Source of the DNA: Comamonas testosteroni
GTDB taxonomy: Bacteria; Pseudomonadota; Gammaproteobacteria; Burkholderiales; Burkholderiaceae_C
Length of the DNA stretch: 64,000 bases
Assembly (NCBI RefSeq): GCF_000761245.1
Contig: NZ_AWOR01000089.1
Span: 1-64,000 of the forward strand
Reading direction: 5' to 3'
Below the pieces are notes generated by a model. That model saw nothing but the letters and a program-made list of their open reading frames with translations. It did not search any database and was not told where the DNA came from. Numbering within the stretch: position 1 is the first letter of the stretch; every line of letters starts with the position of its first letter. The position numbers and the translations under genes are program-made. Positions 62,244 through 64,000 of the stretch are shown piece after piece.

Positions 62244-63581
62244 ATGCCGATTGCCCGATACAAGCAGCTGGTGGACCAGCTCGCCTCGGAAATTCGCGAA
62301 GGCCGGCTTGCACCGGGCACACGCTTGCCCACCCACCGGCAGCTGGCATCCCGGGAAGGACTGGCCCTGGTCACGGCGACTCGTGTCTATGCCGAACTGC
62401 AGGCCATGGGCCTGGTCAGCGGCGAGACGGGGCGAGGAACTTTTGTGCGCGAAACTGCGCTGCCACGTGGCCTCGGTATTGACCAGCATGCCACTGCGAT
62501 AGGCATGCTGGACCTGAACTTCAACGCTCCTGCTCTTCCTGGTCAAGCCGAGATGCTGCGCTCCGCATTGCGTCAACTTGCCACCAGTGGAGATTTGGAG
62601 GCACTGCTGCGCTATCAGCCGCACGGAGGCCGGGCCCATGAGCGAGCGGCTATCGCCCTGTACCTTGAGAACCGTCGGCTGACGGTTCCTGCCGAACAGG
62701 TGCTTATCGTGGATGGGGCGCAGCATGGACTCGCAAGCACGGCTATGGCATTGCTGCAACCTGGCGATGTAGTGGCTGTTGACGCTTTGAGTTACCCAGG
62801 CTTCAAGGTGCTGGCGCAACAGCTGAGGTTTGAACTGATTGCCATTCCGGCAGCTGGTTCGGGGCCGGATCTCGATGCGCTGGAGCTGCTGTGCCGACGC
62901 CGCAAGGTGCGCGCGGTCTATGCAATGCCGACTCTTCATAATCCGCTTGGATGGGTGATGAGCATCAGCCGACGTCATGCATTTGCAGCGTTGATCCATC
63001 GCCATGGCCTGTTGCTGATCGAAGATGCCGCGTATGCGTTTCTCGCTCCGGATGCACCACCGCCCATGGCCACTCTGCTGCCTGAGTCCACGGTATATGT
63101 CTCAGGCTTTTCCAAGAGTGTCGCCACGGGTTTGCGGGTGGGCTTCGTGGCTGCACCGGCAGCCTGGATATCTCGGATAGAACGAGCTATCCGCGCAACG
63201 ACCTGGAACACCCCTGGAGTCATGACCGCCATGGTTGTGAATTGGCTGAGAGACGGGACTGTTGCCAGGCTGGAAGCTCAGAAGCGAGAGGACGCCCAGA
63301 TGCGTCAGAAACAGGTGACGCAGGTCTTCAAGGGGCTGCCTTGTGTGCGCAGCCCCCATTCGTATTTTGTCTGGCTCCCCATGCCTGACGACCTGAGGGC
63401 TGATCAGGTCGCGATGGCACTGCAGGCGGTGGGAATTTCCGTGTCAACGGCCGAGCCCTTCACCACTGGCGTGCAAGTGCCACAAGCACTGCGGCTAGCC
63501 TTGGGTTCGGTGCCGCTCGAAACGCTTCGGCATGCCTTGATGCAGGTCAGGCTGGCGCTGGATGGGGCCATGCTGCAATAG
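62244..63581 (+). CDS. MocR-type regulator (GntR helix-turn-helix fused to aminotransferase-like domain)
   Basis: A PLP-dependent transcription factor of 445 residues. The GntR winged helix covers about 5-70 (LAPGTRLPTHRQLASREGLALVTATRVYAEL, with turn helix), then a fold-type I aminotransferase domain. The PLP Lys is K291 in SGFSKSVATGLRVG, and the cofactor-binding Asp-type block LIEDAAYAFL precedes it. MocR proteins sense PLP or an amino compound through the aminotransferase domain and usually control a divergent neighbour, here the DJ-1/PfpI gene. Confidence 0.88.
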   Translation: MPIARYKQLVDQLASEIREGRLAPGTRLPTHRQLASREGLALVTATRVYAELQAMGLVSGETGRGTFVRETALPRGLGIDQHATAIGMLDLNFNAPALPGQAEMLRSALRQLATSGDLEALLRYQPHGGRAHERAAIALYLENRRLTVPAEQVLIVDGAQHGLASTAMALLQPGDVVAVDALSYPGFKVLAQQLRFELIAIPAAGSGPDLDALELLCRRRKVRAVYAMPTLHNPLGWVMSISRRHAFAALIHRHGLLLIEDAAYAFLAPDAPPPMATLLPESTVYVSGFSKSVATGLRVGFVAAPAAWISRIERAIRATTWNTPGVMTAMVVNWLRDGTVARLEAQKREDAQMRQKQVTQVFKGLPCVRSPHSYFVWLPMPDDLRADQVAMALQAVGISVSTAEPFTTGVQVPQALRLALGSVPLETLRHALMQVRLALDGAMLQ

Positions 63582-63737
63582 AGGATGGCGCCCAGAGCCT
63601 CCCTGCGCAACCGGCTTCGGGACCGTAGCCAGGGGAGTGAATGCTGCCGGCCATGGTCACACTGGCCTGAAAACATGGCGTGCGGCGCCTGATGTATCAA
63701 CGTTGCACGCGATTCAGGCGCTGGTCCGGAAACTGGA

Positions 63738-64000
63738 TTACTGGTACTTTTGCTCCAGTCCATCCCAGAAGTCCTTATTTACCAATCGCTGGCGCTCAAG
63801 GAAAGGTGCGACGATGGCGGGGTCTTCATCGACCTTGTGATCGTCACGCAGCAGGGTCAGGCATTTTTGCATGCCGGCCACAGCGCCTTGCAGTGCGGCA
63901 TTGGCGTAGAGCACAAAGCCATAGCCCAGCTCGCCCAGTTCGTCGGCGTTGAAGATGGGGGTCTTGCCGCCGATGACCATATTCATGAGCTGGGGAGCTT
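63738..64000 (-). CDS. PEP mutase/isocitrate lyase-family enzyme, 3' part only
   Basis: Only the C-terminal 86 or so codons are in the window; the gene begins beyond its end. The frame reads APQLMNMVIGGKTPIFNADE, then LGELGYGFVLYANAALQGAV, typical of the C-terminal barrel helices of 2-methylisocitrate lyase, oxaloacetate decarboxylase and phosphonomutase-like enzymes. An internal ATG at 63986 is not the true start, since homology continues upstream. The exact reaction needs the missing active-site part. Confidence 0.8.
   Translation of the reverse strand, partial: APQLMNMVIGGKTPIFNADELGELGYGFVLYANAALQGAVAGMQKCLTLLRDDHKVDEDPAIVAPFLERQRLVNKDFWDGLEQKYQ

Overview
The window is GC-rich, densely packed chromosomal DNA that reads as a betaproteobacterium of the Burkholderiales, most likely Comamonadaceae (Comamonas or a close relative). 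This rests on the TctDE-tctCBA set, Bug-type solute-binding proteins, an extracellular polyhydroxybutyrate (PHB) depolymerase, hpnCDE, the order tRNA-Leu / tig-clpP-clpX-lon / tRNA-Gly, and short dispersed AGCGCT-rich hairpin repeats that I recall from this family. There is no rRNA, CRISPR array, IS element, phage gene or replication origin. The taxonomic call is from memory of protein families, not a search.

Layout. 1-8.9 kb: rRNA pseudouridine synthase, a non-specific nuclease, an S4-domain protein (Hsp15), and the TctDE two-component system divergent from the tctCBA tricarboxylate transporter. 9.1-23.7 kb: a PHB/3-hydroxybutyrate region. It holds a sigma-54 activator, acetoacetate-CoA ligase, an amidohydrolase, and then one long operon in which a branched-chain-type ABC importer (binding protein, two ATPases, two permeases) is interleaved with a secreted PHB depolymerase, a 3HB-oligomer hydrolase lipoprotein and a cytoplasmic alpha/beta hydrolase. 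A near-consensus -24/-12 promoter sits just upstream. Together these could degrade PHB outside the cell, trim oligomers, import the products and activate acetoacetate. 23.8-27.2 kb: a sulfur module (DedA-rhodanese fusion, YeeE/YedE transporter, small membrane protein, periplasmic tandem rhodanese). 27.4-37.2 kb: a nine-gene catabolic cluster plus a co-directional LysR regulator (three-subunit molybdenum hydroxylase, nucleobase-type deaminase, NitT/TauT ABC importer, alpha/beta hydrolase, 2-oxoglutarate-type oxygenase); its substrate is unknown, probably an N-heterocycle. 37.2-44.8 kb: hemH, a HAD phosphatase, two small membrane protein families, an orphan Bug protein, and hpnCDE for squalene synthesis. 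45-49.4 kb: an RND efflux pump.

49.5-56.7 kb is core: tRNA-Leu, trigger factor, ClpP, ClpX, Lon, four tandem near-identical tRNA-Gly genes with structured spacers, and tRNA-Cys. 56.7-64 kb: a decayed metE (internal stop and missing catalytic half) beside an intact metR with a perfect MetR box; an MFS/TetR divergent pair with twin operators; a PfpI-family/MocR-type divergent pair; and the 3' part of a PEP mutase/isocitrate lyase-family gene running off the edge.

The best candidate for an undescribed system is the sigma-54-controlled PHB depolymerase/ABC importer operon. The molybdenum hydroxylase-oxygenase-deaminase cluster is second. Starts were chosen by eye from ribosome-binding sites and family N-termini and may be off by a few codons.
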